This document shows positions 13,280 to 13,786 of a stretch of DNA of 13,786 nucleotides, piece by piece. Within the stretch, counting starts at the first letter, position 1. Each line of letters begins with the position of its first letter. The stretch is from CAYNXB01 sp964401045 (GTDB lineage Bacteria; Pseudomonadota; Alphaproteobacteria; Sphingomonadales; Sphingomonadaceae). The translations under genes were made by a program, and so were the position numbers. The stretch covers positions 1 through 13,786 of the forward strand of contig CAYNXB010000072.1 of the NCBI GenBank assembly GCA_964401045.1. Direction: 5' to 3'. Below the pieces are notes generated by a model. That model saw nothing but the letters and a program-made list of their open reading frames with translations, did not search any database and was not told the DNA's origin.

Positions 13280-13786
13280 TCAGCCCTGCGTGTCTTCCGC
13301 AGCGGCTTCTCCGGCCGGCTGCTCGAGCATGTCGGCCGGGATCTCGCCCGGCTCGAGCGAGGGATCGACCGCTTCGGTGAAGCCTTCGCCCTCGGCGCGC
13401 TCTTCCGCGTTCATCTGGGCGATGACGTTGATGCCCTGACGCTGCAGCTCGGCCTCGTCGTCCGAACGGGCGATATTCGCCTTGATCGTTACGCGCACCT
13501 CGGGGTGCAGCGCGACGGTCACGTCGAACATGCCGATGGTCTTGATCGGCGCGCCCATCACGACCTGCTTCTTGTCGACCGTGAAGCCTTGTTCGGCGAG
13601 AGCGGCGGCAACGTCACGCACGTTGACCGAACCGTAGAGCTGGCCCGAGTTCGACGAGGCGCGGATCAACACGATCTCGGCGCCCTCGACCTTCTGGCCT
13701 TCCTTCTCGGCATCGCTGCGACGCTCGGCGTTTTCCTTTTCCAGGCGGCCGCGGTTGGCCTCGAACACCTTCTTGTTGGCGTCGTT
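13280..13786 (-). CDS. rplI: 50S ribosomal protein bL9, N-terminus cut by window edge
   Basis: bL9 is a dumbbell-shaped protein at the base of the L1 stalk. The visible 168 residues begin in the connecting helix (NDANKKVFEANRGRLEKENAERR) and continue into the C-terminal domain (VEGAEIVLIRASSNSGQLYGSVNVRDVAAALAEQGFTVDKKQV... through HPEVRVTIKANIARS). Roughly the first 45-50 residues, the N-terminal RNA-binding domain, lie beyond base 13786, so the frame is open to the edge and no start is visible; the internal GTG at 13768 is not the start. After ANIARS, where the E. coli protein ends, about 60 extra residues follow, rich in Glu, Asp, Pro and Ala and ending EAAAEDTQG. In bacteria the gene usually ends an rpsF-rpsR-rplI operon, which would lie to the right. 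Confidence 0.96.
   Translation of the reverse strand, partial: NDANKKVFEANRGRLEKENAERRSDAEKEGQKVEGAEIVLIRASSNSGQLYGSVNVRDVAAALAEQGFTVDKKQVVMGAPIKTIGMFDVTVALHPEVRVTIKANIARSDDEAELQRQGINVIAQMNAEERAEGEGFTEAVDPSLEPGEIPADMLEQPAGEAAAEDTQG

Noticed and set aside
1..13786. Mobile elements, CRISPR arrays, tRNA or prophage traces
   Set aside because: No transposase or integrase frames, no regularly spaced repeats, no tRNA-like cloverleaf and no att-like direct repeats were seen on either strand.

Overview
The window looks like chromosomal DNA from a high-GC alphaproteobacterium, most likely of the Sphingomonadales (Erythrobacter, Novosphingobium or Sphingomonas relatives). That placement is an inference from the bL9 with a long acidic tail, the TrmD and bL19 sequence style, the secreted dipeptidyl-peptidase-type S9 enzyme, the strong GC3 bias and the dense gene packing. 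No database search was possible. I see 15 protein genes, two cut by the window edges. I see no rRNA, tRNA, CRISPR array, insertion sequence or phage gene.

Layout. Positions 2-193 (+) hold the tail of an SRPBCC/AHSA1-domain protein. It converges, through a shared CTAG, on a thioredoxin-reductase-like flavoprotein (190-1098, -). A perfect 13-bp inverted repeat (1114-1173) separates that gene from a small single-pass membrane protein (1196-1441, -). Divergent from this pair is a GcvA-like LysR regulator (1551-2465, +), with a T-N11-A type palindrome just upstream. The LysR stop overlaps the start of trmD (2462-3199), which is followed 4 bp later by rplS (3204-3581) and a strong rho-independent terminator. 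The usual upstream partners rpsP and rimM are not next to trmD here. An exported DPP-type S9 peptidase (3671-5926) and aspartate-semialdehyde dehydrogenase asd (6050-7078) come next on the same strand.

The minus-strand block 7085-10180 reads marR, emrA, emrB in transcription order: an EmrAB-type tripartite drug-efflux pump with its MarR-type repressor. Divergent from it, across about 80 bp with overlapping promoter-like elements and an ATTGA-A-TCAAT palindrome, is a tightly coupled four-gene cluster (10260-13211, +). It encodes a zinc-binding GFA-family protein, a DUF4336 protein, an alpha/beta hydrolase and an exported YncE-like beta-propeller protein. Each internal junction is a 4-bp stop/start overlap. 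The window closes with a terminator and the C-terminal part of rplI (bL9), on the minus strand.

How they work together. The housekeeping parts are translation (trmD, rplS, rplI) and Asp-family amino-acid synthesis (asd). The most interesting accessory part is the MarR-centred module: one regulator lies between an efflux operon and a translationally coupled hydrolase/GFA/propeller cluster. This suggests, but does not prove, a joint export-and-detoxification response to a hydrophobic or electrophilic compound. A second candidate unit is LysR plus the divergent membrane-protein/flavoprotein pair.
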